64,000 nucleotides of DNA, from NCBI GenBank assembly GCA_031394735.1, contig JANMXI010000294.1, positions 19,612-83,611 on the forward strand, in the 5' to 3' direction. Under the pieces are notes generated by a model. The model ran no database searches and was not told the DNA's origin. It saw only the letters and a program-made list of their open reading frames with translations. Source of the stretch: TMP-86 sp031394735. Its GTDB lineage: Bacteria; Pseudomonadota; Gammaproteobacteria; Steroidobacterales; Steroidobacteraceae. Position numbers and translations under genes: made by a program. This document shows positions 26,745 through 34,948 of the stretch, in pieces; the first letter of the stretch is position 1; each line of letters opens with the position of its first letter.

Positions 26745-27548
26745 CTAAACCCGATTACGGGCCGCTGCGGCGGTCCGTAATCGGATCTTCAACAGTAGGC
26801 TCACGGCAAGCAACGAGAAGATGAGCCCTCGCAAACCGCCGATTGCAAGCGACTCAATGATCCACGACAGTGTTTTTGAAAACTGGTCATGCCGTTCCGC
26901 CAGCACATAGGACATCGCACAAAATATCAGTGCAGTCCCCACATACGCGCCCATCCAAGCGCGTCGTGCAGCCCTGAGCAGCTCGCGCGCCGGTGCATCG
27001 ATCGACTTCTCGCCGCTACTCAGCGCGGTCCACATGACATACAGGACCACCGCCAACCCTAGAATGGAGCTCGCATGTTGTGCGAGTTGGAAGGCCAGCA
27101 AGGGATGTCCGCCGATTTCCACCGGATCATACAGCATCGGAAACATGCGAACGCCGCGTGCCCCTTCATGGGTGAAGCCATCCCACGCCAGGTGCGTCAC
27201 CGCACCGGCAAGGATGGCGACGGAGGCTTTGAGCCACTGCCGCACGCTGGCGATCGAATCGGCTTCCGCGAAGCCGGCAGAACGCAGATAGGCCGTATCG
27301 GGCAGCACTTCGCGTGCGGTGGGTTTGACAATGAATTCAAACAGCCAGTAGGAGAGCAGCCCAACCGGCAGACAAAATGTCAGTAGCGACAGCATGCTAT
27401 GGGTTTGTAGCCTGGAGGCGCCCCAGGGCAACAGCAGACCAAAATCCGGCACCATGCTGCCGATGACCGCCGCCGACAGGACACGCCAGCGATTCAAATT
27501 TCGCGCGAACGGCAGGATCGCGGCGGCGTGGGAAATCGTGAATGGCAT
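26745..27548 (-). CDS. DUF4184 family membrane protein
   Basis: 267 residues with about six hydrophobic segments. The opening MPFTISHAAAILPFARNLNR, GSMVPDFGLLLPWGA and AGAVTHLAWDGFTHEG resemble DUF4184 proteins, whose His/Asp-rich SHAA, PD and HLxWD positions recall integral-membrane metal-dependent hydrolases. No function is established. The gene lies 30 bases after the phosphatase gene on the same strand and is convergent with rne. Confidence 0.75.
   Translation of the reverse strand: MPFTISHAAAILPFARNLNRWRVLSAAVIGSMVPDFGLLLPWGASRLQTHSMLSLLTFCLPVGLLSYWLFEFIVKPTAREVLPDTAYLRSAGFAEADSIASVRQWLKASVAILAGAVTHLAWDGFTHEGARGVRMFPMLYDPVEIGGHPLLAFQLAQHASSILGLAVVLYVMWTALSSGEKSIDAPARELLRAARRAWMGAYVGTALIFCAMSYVLAERHDQFSKTLSWIIESLAIGGLRGLIFSLLAVSLLLKIRLRTAAAARNRV
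26751..26784. terminator. hairpin at the rne / DUF4184 convergent junction
   Basis: A 10-bp inverted repeat (26751-26760 with 26775-26784) whose GC-rich loop can extend it to about 15 pairs. It lies 25 bases after the rne stop and inside the 3' end of the DUF4184 gene. There is no T run, so it may protect or separate transcripts rather than act as a classical terminator. Confidence 0.5.
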
Positions 27549-27578
27549 TGAGTTCGCGCAGGCTCCGTTCGGTGCAGG

Positions 27579-28046
27579 TCAGGCGTTGACTGCAGGGTCG
27601 AGGAGCAGGCCGCGCCCTGCCTCCCAACACAGATTCAATACGGTCTCGAAACCCTCTTCCCCACCGTAGTACGGATCCGGTACATCCTGATATCCGCTGT
27701 CCGGCGCATAAGTCAGAAACAGCCGCGCGCGCGCCGTGGCGCCGGCTGGACGGATTTGCTCCAGATCCGCAAGATTGCCCTGATCCATCGCCAGAATCAG
27801 ATCGAAGCGTTGAAAATCTTCCGCCACCACCTGACGAGCACGCAGCCCGCTCAAATTGATTCCGCGCTTGCGCGCGGCCCGCTGCGTGCGCTGATCAGGT
27901 GCTGTGCCGATGTGGTAGTCGGCGGTCCCCGCCGAATCCAACTGCCATGGACGCGCCGGCTGGGTCTGCGCCACCAGGTGCCGGACGACACCTTCCGCGG
28001 TGGGGCTGCGACAGATATTTCCAAGGCACACAAAAAGAATCCGCAT
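27579..28046 (-). CDS. low-molecular-weight protein-tyrosine phosphatase
   Basis: 155 residues. The P-loop VCLGNICRSP (Cys-x5-Arg-Ser) is at residues 6-15, with the general-acid Asp in DPYYGGEEGFETV. It removes phosphate from protein tyrosines; in proteobacteria relatives often act with exopolysaccharide kinases or on arsenate, but no such genes are nearby. It has the full family length and is probably co-transcribed with the DUF4184 gene. Confidence 0.93.
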   Translation of the reverse strand: MRILFVCLGNICRSPTAEGVVRHLVAQTQPARPWQLDSAGTADYHIGTAPDQRTQRAARKRGINLSGLRARQVVAEDFQRFDLILAMDQGNLADLEQIRPAGATARARLFLTYAPDSGYQDVPDPYYGGEEGFETVLNLCWEAGRGLLLDPAVNA

Positions 28047-28066
28047 CGCGATATCTTAGCAATGCA

Positions 28067-28936
28067 ATGATGAAATCTCTGCGATGTTTGGCGTGTTATC
28101 GCCGGCCGCTGGCTATGGCTGCCTGGATGACCTTGATTTCGTGCATCGTGCCGTGCAAGGCGCGAGCAGCCGCTTTGAGCCGCGCCGAACAGACCATCGC
28201 CAATTTTTCCTTCGCCAGTCAGCTTGGCTCGGGCATCTATTCGATCAACGGCCGCACCGTGCAAATCTATCGCCTGCCGTTCAGTTGGGAATACAGCAAG
28301 GCCAGGGAGGATCAGACCGGTATCAGCCTGCTGATGCCGATCACGCTGGGTTTCTACGACTTTGATGTCGAGGATGTGTTGCACACGAAACTGCCACGCA
28401 GTATCGACACCTTGAGCTTTGTCCCCGGCGTGCGCGTGTCACGCGTGTTTTTCAAGGACTGGCTGTTCAACGGGTTTGTCCAGGCGGGCGTCGGCAAGGA
28501 GCGCACCAGCACCGCCGATTCCATCATCTACGCCAGTGGAGTCGGCGCCGACCACGATTTCAATATCGGCTCCTTTCGCATCCATTTCGATGCCCAGATG
28601 CTGTACGCCGCCGCCCTTTTCAAGGACCGCTCGAACGATGCCATGGTTCGCTTGAGCAACGGCATCGAGGCGCGCAAGGGCTTGCAAATGAGCATCCGTG
28701 GCGTTGCGCTCGACTACGCCCCCTACGTGATGAACGAATGGTATTTGCGCCGGCCGGTGCCGCCACTGTCCTCGATCGGCGCGCCGATCACACCGGTGCA
28801 ATGGGAATTCGGCGTCACCATCGGCAGCGAGAAGACGGTGCATCTGTGGAAAATTCCGTTGCCGCGCATCGGCGTCGGTTACCGGTTCGGCGACAGTCTT
28901 TCTGTCTTCAGAATCGTCTTTGGCGCGCCGTTCTAA
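28067..28936 (+). CDS. unknown exported protein, possible outer-membrane beta-barrel
   Basis: 289 residues from the ATG at 28067 (or 28070). The N-terminus has a basic start and hydrophobic stretch (PLAMAAWMTLISCIVPCKARA) consistent with a signal peptide. The rest is rich in alternating hydrophobic/aromatic strands (RVFFKDWLFNGFVQAGVG, FNIGSFRIHFDAQMLYAAAL). The end, GVGYRFGDSLSVFRIVFGAPF, has the terminal Phe often found in outer-membrane barrels. I do not recognise a named family. Confidence 0.65.
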   Translation: MMKSLRCLACYRRPLAMAAWMTLISCIVPCKARAAALSRAEQTIANFSFASQLGSGIYSINGRTVQIYRLPFSWEYSKAREDQTGISLLMPITLGFYDFDVEDVLHTKLPRSIDTLSFVPGVRVSRVFFKDWLFNGFVQAGVGKERTSTADSIIYASGVGADHDFNIGSFRIHFDAQMLYAAALFKDRSNDAMVRLSNGIEARKGLQMSIRGVALDYAPYVMNEWYLRRPVPPLSSIGAPITPVQWEFGVTIGSEKTVHLWKIPLPRIGVGYRFGDSLSVFRIVFGAPF

Positions 28937-28998
28937 CCGGCGTTTTGCCGCCGGTAATCGCAGGCGCGAAAGCCGGCGCCAACCATTACAATGCGTGC

Positions 28999-29982
28999 AT
29001 GAAAATCATCGACGTGCCGGTTCCCGGCGGACCTGAAGCGCTGGTCATTGCGGAGCGCCCCGTTCCCATCCCGAGTGCGGACGAAGTATTGATTCGGGTG
29101 TTTGCAGCCGGATTGAATCGCGCCGACATTCTGCAGCGTCGCGGCAACTACCCGCCTCCCGCCGGCGCACCGTCCTATCCCGGCCTCGAAGTCTCCGGCA
29201 CCATCGAGTCGGTCGGCGACGGCGTAACAGAATTCAAGCGCGGCGATCGGGTCTGCGCGCTGCTGCAAGGCGGAGGCTATGCGCAATTTGCCGTGGCGCC
29301 CACAGGTCAGGTCCTGACATTGCCGGAGAACATCGATCTGCTGCAAGGTGCAGCGCTTGCCGAAACCTGCTTTACGGTGTGGAGCAACGTGTTCATGTTC
29401 GGTAGCCTGCGCCGCGGCGAAACATTCCTCGTGCACGGCGGCACCAGCGGCATCGGCGTCACCGCCATTCAATTGGCGAAGGCATCCGGGGCCACCGTCA
29501 TCGCGACTGCGGGCTCCGCCGACAAATGCCGCTTTTGCGAAAGCATCGGCGCGATCCGCGCCATCAACTACCGCAGTGAAGACTTCGTCGCCGCAGCGCT
29601 GCAGGCAACGCAAGGGCGCGGCGCCGACCTAATCCTGGACATGGTCGCCGGGGACTACACGGCACGCAATATCGACGCGCTCGCAGCGGGCGGGCGGCTG
29701 GTCATCATCGCCACGCAGGCCGGTGCGACATCGACGATCAACATCTTGAAGATCATGCAAAAGCGCGCCGTGCTGACCGGTTCGACACTGCGTCCGCGAC
29801 CCACCGCGTTCAAAGCCCAGGTCAAACAGCAGCTGCTGGAACATGTCTGGCCGCTGCTGCGCAGTGGTGAGATGCGCGTCATCATCGACCGCACGTATCC
29901 GTTGCAGGATGCACCGCTTGCGCATCAGCGTATGGAAAGCAGCGAACACATCGGAAAAATTCTGCTGACGATGGACGGCTGA
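28999..29982 (+). CDS. NAD(P)H-quinone oxidoreductase (zinc-independent MDR/PIG3 type)
   Basis: 327 residues. A GroES-like domain (GLNRADILQRRGNYPPPAG, PSYPGLEVSGTIESVGDGV) is followed by a Rossmann domain (FLVHGGTSGIGVTAIQLAKA). LTGSTLRPRPTAFKAQVKQQ and MESSEHIGKILL follow. Zinc ligands of alcohol dehydrogenases are absent, as in quinone oxidoreductases of the TIGR02824/PIG3 group. The ATG at 28999 is chosen because similarity starts there; the frame is open further upstream inside the previous gene. Confidence 0.9.
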   Translation: MKIIDVPVPGGPEALVIAERPVPIPSADEVLIRVFAAGLNRADILQRRGNYPPPAGAPSYPGLEVSGTIESVGDGVTEFKRGDRVCALLQGGGYAQFAVAPTGQVLTLPENIDLLQGAALAETCFTVWSNVFMFGSLRRGETFLVHGGTSGIGVTAIQLAKASGATVIATAGSADKCRFCESIGAIRAINYRSEDFVAAALQATQGRGADLILDMVAGDYTARNIDALAAGGRLVIIATQAGATSTINILKIMQKRAVLTGSTLRPRPTAFKAQVKQQLLEHVWPLLRSGEMRVIIDRTYPLQDAPLAHQRMESSEHIGKILLTMDG

Positions 29983-30025
29983 AACTGCAGCAGGTTCATG
30001 CCGCAGTGTCGACCCTGCGCACCGA

Positions 30026-30790
30026 TCAACTTCGGGCAATCGTCGCGCGCAGCGCCGCCAAATCCTCCGCCGTGTCTACGCCGCCCGGCGGACTTTCCGA
30101 CAGGGGCAGCAGATAGATCTTCATGCCGTGGTCGAGCGCACGAAGCTGTTCGAGCCTTTCGGTTTCTTCCAGCGCGCTGGGCGGCCAGGCGGCGAATTCG
30201 CGCAGACTCGTTGCGCGGTAGGCATACAACCCGATATGGCGCCACGCACGCTGAAAAGTGGTCGCGGCGCTCGTAGCGCCGGGCGGCGCAGGATCGCGCG
30301 GCCAGGGAATCGGCGCGCGACTGAAGTACATCGCCGTGCCGTCGAGCGCCCGCACAGCCTTCACGCAATTCGGGTCCCGCCATTGCGCCTCCGACACCAC
30401 CGGAGTCACCGGTGTTGCGATTTGGCAGGCGGGATGATCGTGCAACGCCTGCGCCAGCGCGCGGATGCTCGGCGAAGGGATCATCGGTTCATCGCCTTGA
30501 ACATTGACCAGGATGGCGGAGTCGGCTAAGTGACGCTTCTGCGCCACCTCCGCAATTCGATCCGTCCCCGACTGGTGCGCGGCCGATGTCATTTCCACAT
30601 CGGCGCCGAAACCACGGCAGGCGGTGCGAATGCGTTCATCGTCCGTGGCGATGATCACGTCGGCTGCACCGCTGGCCTGTGCCCGCTCCCATACCCATTG
30701 AATCATCGGCCGGCCACCCAGATCGCAGAGCGGCTTGCCCGGCAATCGCGAGGAGTCGTAGCGCGCGGGAATCACGACGATGAACGACAA
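30026..30790 (-). CDS. kdsB: 3-deoxy-manno-octulosonate cytidylyltransferase (CMP-Kdo synthetase)
   Basis: 254 residues, starting at TTG (SFIVVIPARYDSSRLPGKPL follows, matching the family start). VIIATDDERI, SGTDRIAEVA, VNVQGDEPMI and YFSRAPIPWPRD are conserved. It activates Kdo with CTP for attachment to lipid A. It is last in the exbB-exbD-msbA-lpxK-trm112-kdsB run. Confidence 0.96.
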   Translation of the reverse strand: MSFIVVIPARYDSSRLPGKPLCDLGGRPMIQWVWERAQASGAADVIIATDDERIRTACRGFGADVEMTSAAHQSGTDRIAEVAQKRHLADSAILVNVQGDEPMIPSPSIRALAQALHDHPACQIATPVTPVVSEAQWRDPNCVKAVRALDGTAMYFSRAPIPWPRDPAPPGATSAATTFQRAWRHIGLYAYRATSLREFAAWPPSALEETERLEQLRALDHGMKIYLLPLSESPPGGVDTAEDLAALRATIARS

Positions 30791-30824
30791 GGGTTTGATT
30801 GAAATTCTCCGGTGCGCGAGCGAA

Positions 30825-31019
30825 CTAACGCTGTAAAGCCGGGTCGTCGGCGGTCAGAGTGCGCGCCTCGTCCGGCAGCATCACCGGGATCGCGTCGCGC
30901 ACCGGGTAGGCAAGGCGATCGGCACGGCAGATCAACTCCGTCAGCGTGCCTGACTGCGCCAGACGCAGCGGCCCCTTGCATACCGGGCAGACCAGCAAAT
31001 CCAGCAGATGTTTATCCAA
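30825..31019 (-). CDS. Trm112/YcaR family protein
   Basis: 64 residues beginning at TTG with an excellent AAGGAGG five bases upstream (31024-31030), which decides the start. The sequence DKHLLDLLVCPVCKGPL, ELICRADRLAYPVRDAIPVM is that of YcaR, a zinc-ribbon-like protein related to the eukaryotic methyltransferase activator Trm112. Its bacterial role is unclear; location between lpxK and kdsB is typical. Confidence 0.93.
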   Translation of the reverse strand: MDKHLLDLLVCPVCKGPLRLAQSGTLTELICRADRLAYPVRDAIPVMLPDEARTLTADDPALQR

Positions 31020-31029
31020 GAATCCTCCT

Positions 31030-32043
31030 TCAAACCCTAGTCATGCGCTGCGCGGCGCCCTGCACAGCACGGTCGACGACGCCCATCAATGCAGCGCCGT
31101 CCTGTAGTGAGAATTGCGCCGTAACCGGTACATACCAATGCCGCGCATCGGCCAGCTTCACGCATTTTACGGCATCCTTTTCGGTCATCAGCACCGGTTT
31201 TTCATCATCGAAACAAATCATTGGCTGCGATATCTGCACATGGTCGTCCAGCGCATGCCCACAGACCTGCACACCGTGCGCGCGCAACATGTTGAAAAAA
31301 CGTTCGGGATTGCCGATGCCGGCCACGGCATGCACGCTGGCGCCGACAAATTCCTGCAACGGACGGACCTGTTGGCCGACCACCGCGACCGCTTCACTGC
31401 CATCCAGCTTCATCGCCAATGCATCGGGCAAGAGGCCATGACCGCCATTCACGACCACGGCGTTCGCCAATTTGAGGCGGGCAATGGGCTCGCGCAAGGG
31501 GCCGGCAGGCAACACCCAGCCATTGCCGAAGCGGCGATCGCCATCCACCACCACGATCTCGCAATCGCGTCCGAGTGCATAGTGCTGCATACCGTCATCG
31601 CTCACGATCACATTGCAATCGGCGTCGACCAGCAGTTGCGCGGCGGCGGGACGGTCCCTGCCGACACCCACCGGCACGCCGCTCCGGCGCGCCATCATGA
31701 CCGGCTCATCGCCGTGCGATGCCGGGTCGGCATCCGCGCCGATGAGCTGCGGCGCGCTTTCAGATCCGCCAAAACCGCGCGTCACGATTCCGGGTCGCAG
31801 TCCCTGCTCCAGCAATCGCTGCACGATCCAACAGACCAGAGGCGTCTTGCCGGTGCCACCGACGCTGAGGTTTCCCACCACGATCACGGCAACGGACAAG
31901 CGTGTGACCTTGAACAGACCACGACGATACAGGGCGCGCCGCGCGGCAACGATGCCCGCAAACAGAAATGCGGCCGGCAGGATCCACAAGGGCGGCGTGC
32001 GTCTGCCGTACCAGATCCGGTTCACCCACGACTGCGCGGACAC
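31030..32043 (-). CDS. lpxK: tetraacyldisaccharide 4'-kinase
   Basis: About 337 residues. It phosphorylates the 4' position of the lipid A disaccharide at the inner membrane. It has a membrane-associated N-terminus (LPAAFLFAGIVAARRALYR), the Walker A-like VGNLSVGGTGKTPLV, GFGG, SDDGMQHYALGRDCEI and VLPAGPLREP. The frame is open to 32211, but a GTG at 32043 has GGAGG (32054-32058) ten bases before it and lies just past the msbA stop, so I place the start there; an ATG at 32088 is the alternative. Confidence 0.94.
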   Translation of the reverse strand: MSAQSWVNRIWYGRRTPPLWILPAAFLFAGIVAARRALYRRGLFKVTRLSVAVIVVGNLSVGGTGKTPLVCWIVQRLLEQGLRPGIVTRGFGGSESAPQLIGADADPASHGDEPVMMARRSGVPVGVGRDRPAAAQLLVDADCNVIVSDDGMQHYALGRDCEIVVVDGDRRFGNGWVLPAGPLREPIARLKLANAVVVNGGHGLLPDALAMKLDGSEAVAVVGQQVRPLQEFVGASVHAVAGIGNPERFFNMLRAHGVQVCGHALDDHVQISQPMICFDDEKPVLMTEKDAVKCVKLADARHWYVPVTAQFSLQDGAALMGVVDRAVQGAAQRMTRV

Positions 32044-32065
32044 GCGTGCACTGCCTCCACGATTC

Positions 32066-33835
32066 CTAGCCTTTGAAATGCATTCCATGCAGCGCGGCGT
32101 ACATACCGCCACGGGCCAGCAACTCGCGATGCGTGCCGGATTCGACGATGCGGCCCTGATCCAGCACGATGATGCGATCGGCGCTTTCCACCGTCGACAG
32201 CCGGTGTGCAATCACCAGCGTGGTGCGTCCGCGCATGAGCACGGCCAGTTCCGCCTGCACGCGCCGCTCGGATTCGTTGTCCAGCGCAGCGGTCGCCTCG
32301 TCGAGCACAAGCACCGGAGCATCCTTGAGCAAGGCGCGCGCGATGGAAATGCGCTGCCGTTGCCCGCCGGAAAAATTCTGGCCCCGGTCCGACAGCACAG
32401 AATCGAAGCCGTCCGGTTGCTCGGCGACGAACTCCATGACATTGGCCGCGCGCGCCGCCGCTTCCAGATCGGCCTGGGTCTTGCCGACGGCATTGAAGGC
32501 GATGTTGTTGCGGATGGTGTCGTGAAACAGAACCACTTCCTGACTGACCACACTGATCTGCTCGCGAAGATCATGCAGCCGGTACTCACGTACATCTACG
32601 CCGTCGAGCAGCACTGACCCGCTCCGGACGTCGTAGAAGCGCGGCACCAGATTCACCAGCGTGGACTTGCCGCTGCCGGATGGACCGACGATGGCCACGG
32701 TCTGCCCGGCCTGCACGGTAAAGCTCACATCGTTGAGCACCGGACCCTTGCCGGAGGTGTACTCGAAACAGACATTCTTGAATTCGATCTTGCCGCGTGC
32801 GCGGCTGATGGTTTGCACGCCGCCCAGATCTTCCGCCGGCTGATCCAGCAGCTCGAACACGCTCTGTCCGGCGGAAATGCCCTGCTGCAAGGGACCGCTG
32901 ACATTGACCAGACGTCTCAAGGGTGCGGTGATCAACATCAAGGCGGTGAGGAATCCCAGAAACGCGTCCACCTGCATGCTGTGTGCAAAGACCTGCCGGA
33001 TGGCGACGTACAACACACTGGCAAGTCCGGTGGCGGCAATCAACTGCACCACCGGGTTGCTGACGGCCTGCGCGCGCACCAGCTTCATGTTCATCGAGCG
33101 GTTGTGCTCGTTGACCGCTTCGAATCGCGCGGATTGATGCTCCTGCGCATTGAAGATCTTGATCAGCCGATGTGCATCGATGGACTCCTTCGCCACCCGT
33201 GTCACATCGCCCATGGAGTTCTGAATGCGGGTGCTGTAGCGGCGGAACAATCGGTTGGCGGTCTGCATCAGCCAGGCGATGGCCGGCGCCGCCAGCAAGC
33301 TGAACGCAGCGAGACGCCAGTTCATGATGAAGATGGTGATGAGCAGGCCGACGATGGTCAGACTGTCGCGGATCATCGAGATCGCAGCGTTGGTCGCCGC
33401 CGCCGCCACCAACTCGATGTTGTAGGTCAGCTTGGAGAGCATGTGGCCGGATTGCTGCTGATCCAGATACGCGCTGGGCAGACGCAGGTAATGCGAAAAG
33501 ACTTCCTGCCGCAGACTCTTGACGACTTGTCGGCCCACCCAACCGGGGAAGTAGTTGGAAACGAAATCGCCGATACCCCGAAACAGGAACAACACCACCA
33601 CGCCACCGGGGATGAGCCAGAGGATCTGCGGATTTTGTTGGACGAAGGCGCCGCGCAGAAACACCTGCACCAGCCACGCAAGCGCCGACTCGGTCGCGGC
33701 GAACATGATCATGCCGCAGACACCGATCAGAAACGGTCCGATGTAGGGAAGCGCATAGCGCAGCAGGCGCCTATAGATCAGCCAGGCATCGTCGTCGAGC
33801 GCAGGTTTGGATCGCGACCCGCGCGGCAGCTTCAA
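32066..33835 (-). CDS. msbA: lipid A export ABC transporter MsbA
   Basis: 589 residues of a half-transporter: six membrane helices (YIGPFLIGVCGMIMFAAT is the first) and an ATPase domain. The ATPase has Walker A GPSGSGKST near residue 383, signature NFSGGQRQRISIARAL, Walker B PVLVLDEATAALD and the H-loop VIAHRLST. It flips core-lipid A to the periplasmic face. It starts at TTG overlapping the exbD stop (TTGA). Confidence 0.96.
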   Translation of the reverse strand: MKLPRGSRSKPALDDDAWLIYRRLLRYALPYIGPFLIGVCGMIMFAATESALAWLVQVFLRGAFVQQNPQILWLIPGGVVVLFLFRGIGDFVSNYFPGWVGRQVVKSLRQEVFSHYLRLPSAYLDQQQSGHMLSKLTYNIELVAAAATNAAISMIRDSLTIVGLLITIFIMNWRLAAFSLLAAPAIAWLMQTANRLFRRYSTRIQNSMGDVTRVAKESIDAHRLIKIFNAQEHQSARFEAVNEHNRSMNMKLVRAQAVSNPVVQLIAATGLASVLYVAIRQVFAHSMQVDAFLGFLTALMLITAPLRRLVNVSGPLQQGISAGQSVFELLDQPAEDLGGVQTISRARGKIEFKNVCFEYTSGKGPVLNDVSFTVQAGQTVAIVGPSGSGKSTLVNLVPRFYDVRSGSVLLDGVDVREYRLHDLREQISVVSQEVVLFHDTIRNNIAFNAVGKTQADLEAAARAANVMEFVAEQPDGFDSVLSDRGQNFSGGQRQRISIARALLKDAPVLVLDEATAALDNESERRVQAELAVLMRGRTTLVIAHRLSTVESADRIIVLDQGRIVESGTHRELLARGGMYAALHGMHFKG

Positions 33836-34254
33836 GGCGTCGACTCGGGTGTAATCGTGGCAATGTTCAATTGCGCAAATCCCAAGCGGCCGGCGATGTC
33901 CATGGCGGTCACCACCGCCTGATGCGTGGCCCGCGCATCGGCACGAATGGTCAACGGTCCGCGGGTTGTGCCCGCCTCTTTCAGCAGCGCGGCGCGTAGC
34001 GTGTCCGGACTGTTGTTGATCAGCGTACGCTCGTTGACGCGATAGGCGCCATCGGCGGTCACGGTGACCGTGAGCGGGGTCTGCTGCGTGGCCGTCACCG
34101 GCGCCTCATTGGCCTGCGGCAGACGCACCGTCATGCGGCCTTCCTGCTGAAAGGTGCTCGACACCATGAAGAAGACCAGCAGCACCAACAACACGTCGAT
34201 CAGCGAAATCAGATTGATCTCCGGATCCTCGCGATGCTTCGGTCGCAGATTCAC
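33832..34254 (-). CDS. exbD: biopolymer transport protein ExbD
   Basis: 140 residues: a short cytoplasmic start, one membrane helix with the conserved Asp (LISLIDVLLVLLVFFMVSS, about residues 15-33) and a periplasmic domain. With ExbB it converts proton flow into energy for TonB or a related partner. It starts at GTG overlapping the exbB stop. Confidence 0.95.
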   Translation of the reverse strand: MNLRPKHREDPEINLISLIDVLLVLLVFFMVSSTFQQEGRMTVRLPQANEAPVTATQQTPLTVTVTADGAYRVNERTLINNSPDTLRAALLKEAGTTRGPLTIRADARATHQAVVTAMDIAGRLGFAQLNIATITPESTP

Positions 34255-34877
34255 GCGTCGCTCCGCCGCACCTGTCCCTGATCATCGAGGGCATCGACCA
34301 GTTTCATGGCCTCTTTTTCCATCTGCACCACCAGGCGCTCCACCTTGCCGCGCAGAAAGCGATAGGCGATGAGGGAGGGGATGGCGACCGTCAACCCAGC
34401 CGCGGTGGTGATCAGTGCCTCACCGATGCCGCCGGACAGAATGCGTGGGTCGCCGACCCCGTGCGCCGTGATCGCATTGAAGGCGTGGATGATGCCCATG
34501 ACGGTACCGAGCAGACCGAGCAACGGCGTGACGGCGGCAATCGTGCCCAGGGTATTCAAGAATCGCTCCAGCTCCTGCACGACGTGCCGGCCACTGTCTT
34601 CGAGTCTTTCCATGAGCAGCGCACGCGGCTTGTGACGGTTGTTCAGACCGATGGCGAGCAGCTTGCCCAGCGGCGAGTTGCGCTCGATGGCGAGAATCAG
34701 CTTGTCATTCAACTGCTCCGCCTCAACCCATTTCCAGACCTTGTCGGCAAGATCCGCCGGAATGACGCGACTGCTCTGCAAGGTCCACAGGCGTTCCAGG
34801 ATGATGGCCACCGCCGCGACCGAGCATAGAATGATCGGCCACATAAAGCCGCCGCCCGCCCGGATGATCTCCCACAT
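34251..34877 (-). CDS. exbB: MotA/TolQ/ExbB proton channel family protein
   Basis: 208 residues with three membrane helices: FMWPIILCSVAAVAIILERL at the N-terminus, then TLGTIAAVTPLLGLLGTVMG and ALITTAAGLTVAIPSLIAYR. The protein is of the short ExbB type. It heads the operon exbB-exbD-msbA-lpxK-trm112-kdsB; a GAGG ribosome binding site precedes the ATG. The nearby TonB-dependent receptor is a possible client, but no tonB gene is in the window. Confidence 0.94.
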   Translation of the reverse strand: MWEIIRAGGGFMWPIILCSVAAVAIILERLWTLQSSRVIPADLADKVWKWVEAEQLNDKLILAIERNSPLGKLLAIGLNNRHKPRALLMERLEDSGRHVVQELERFLNTLGTIAAVTPLLGLLGTVMGIIHAFNAITAHGVGDPRILSGGIGEALITTAAGLTVAIPSLIAYRFLRGKVERLVVQMEKEAMKLVDALDDQGQVRRSDA

Positions 34878-34948
34878 TGAAGCCTCGTCTTAACTTTCAA
34901 CCAATTTGTCGCGCATGATACTAGAGCCCGTTTCACAAGTATCCGTGC

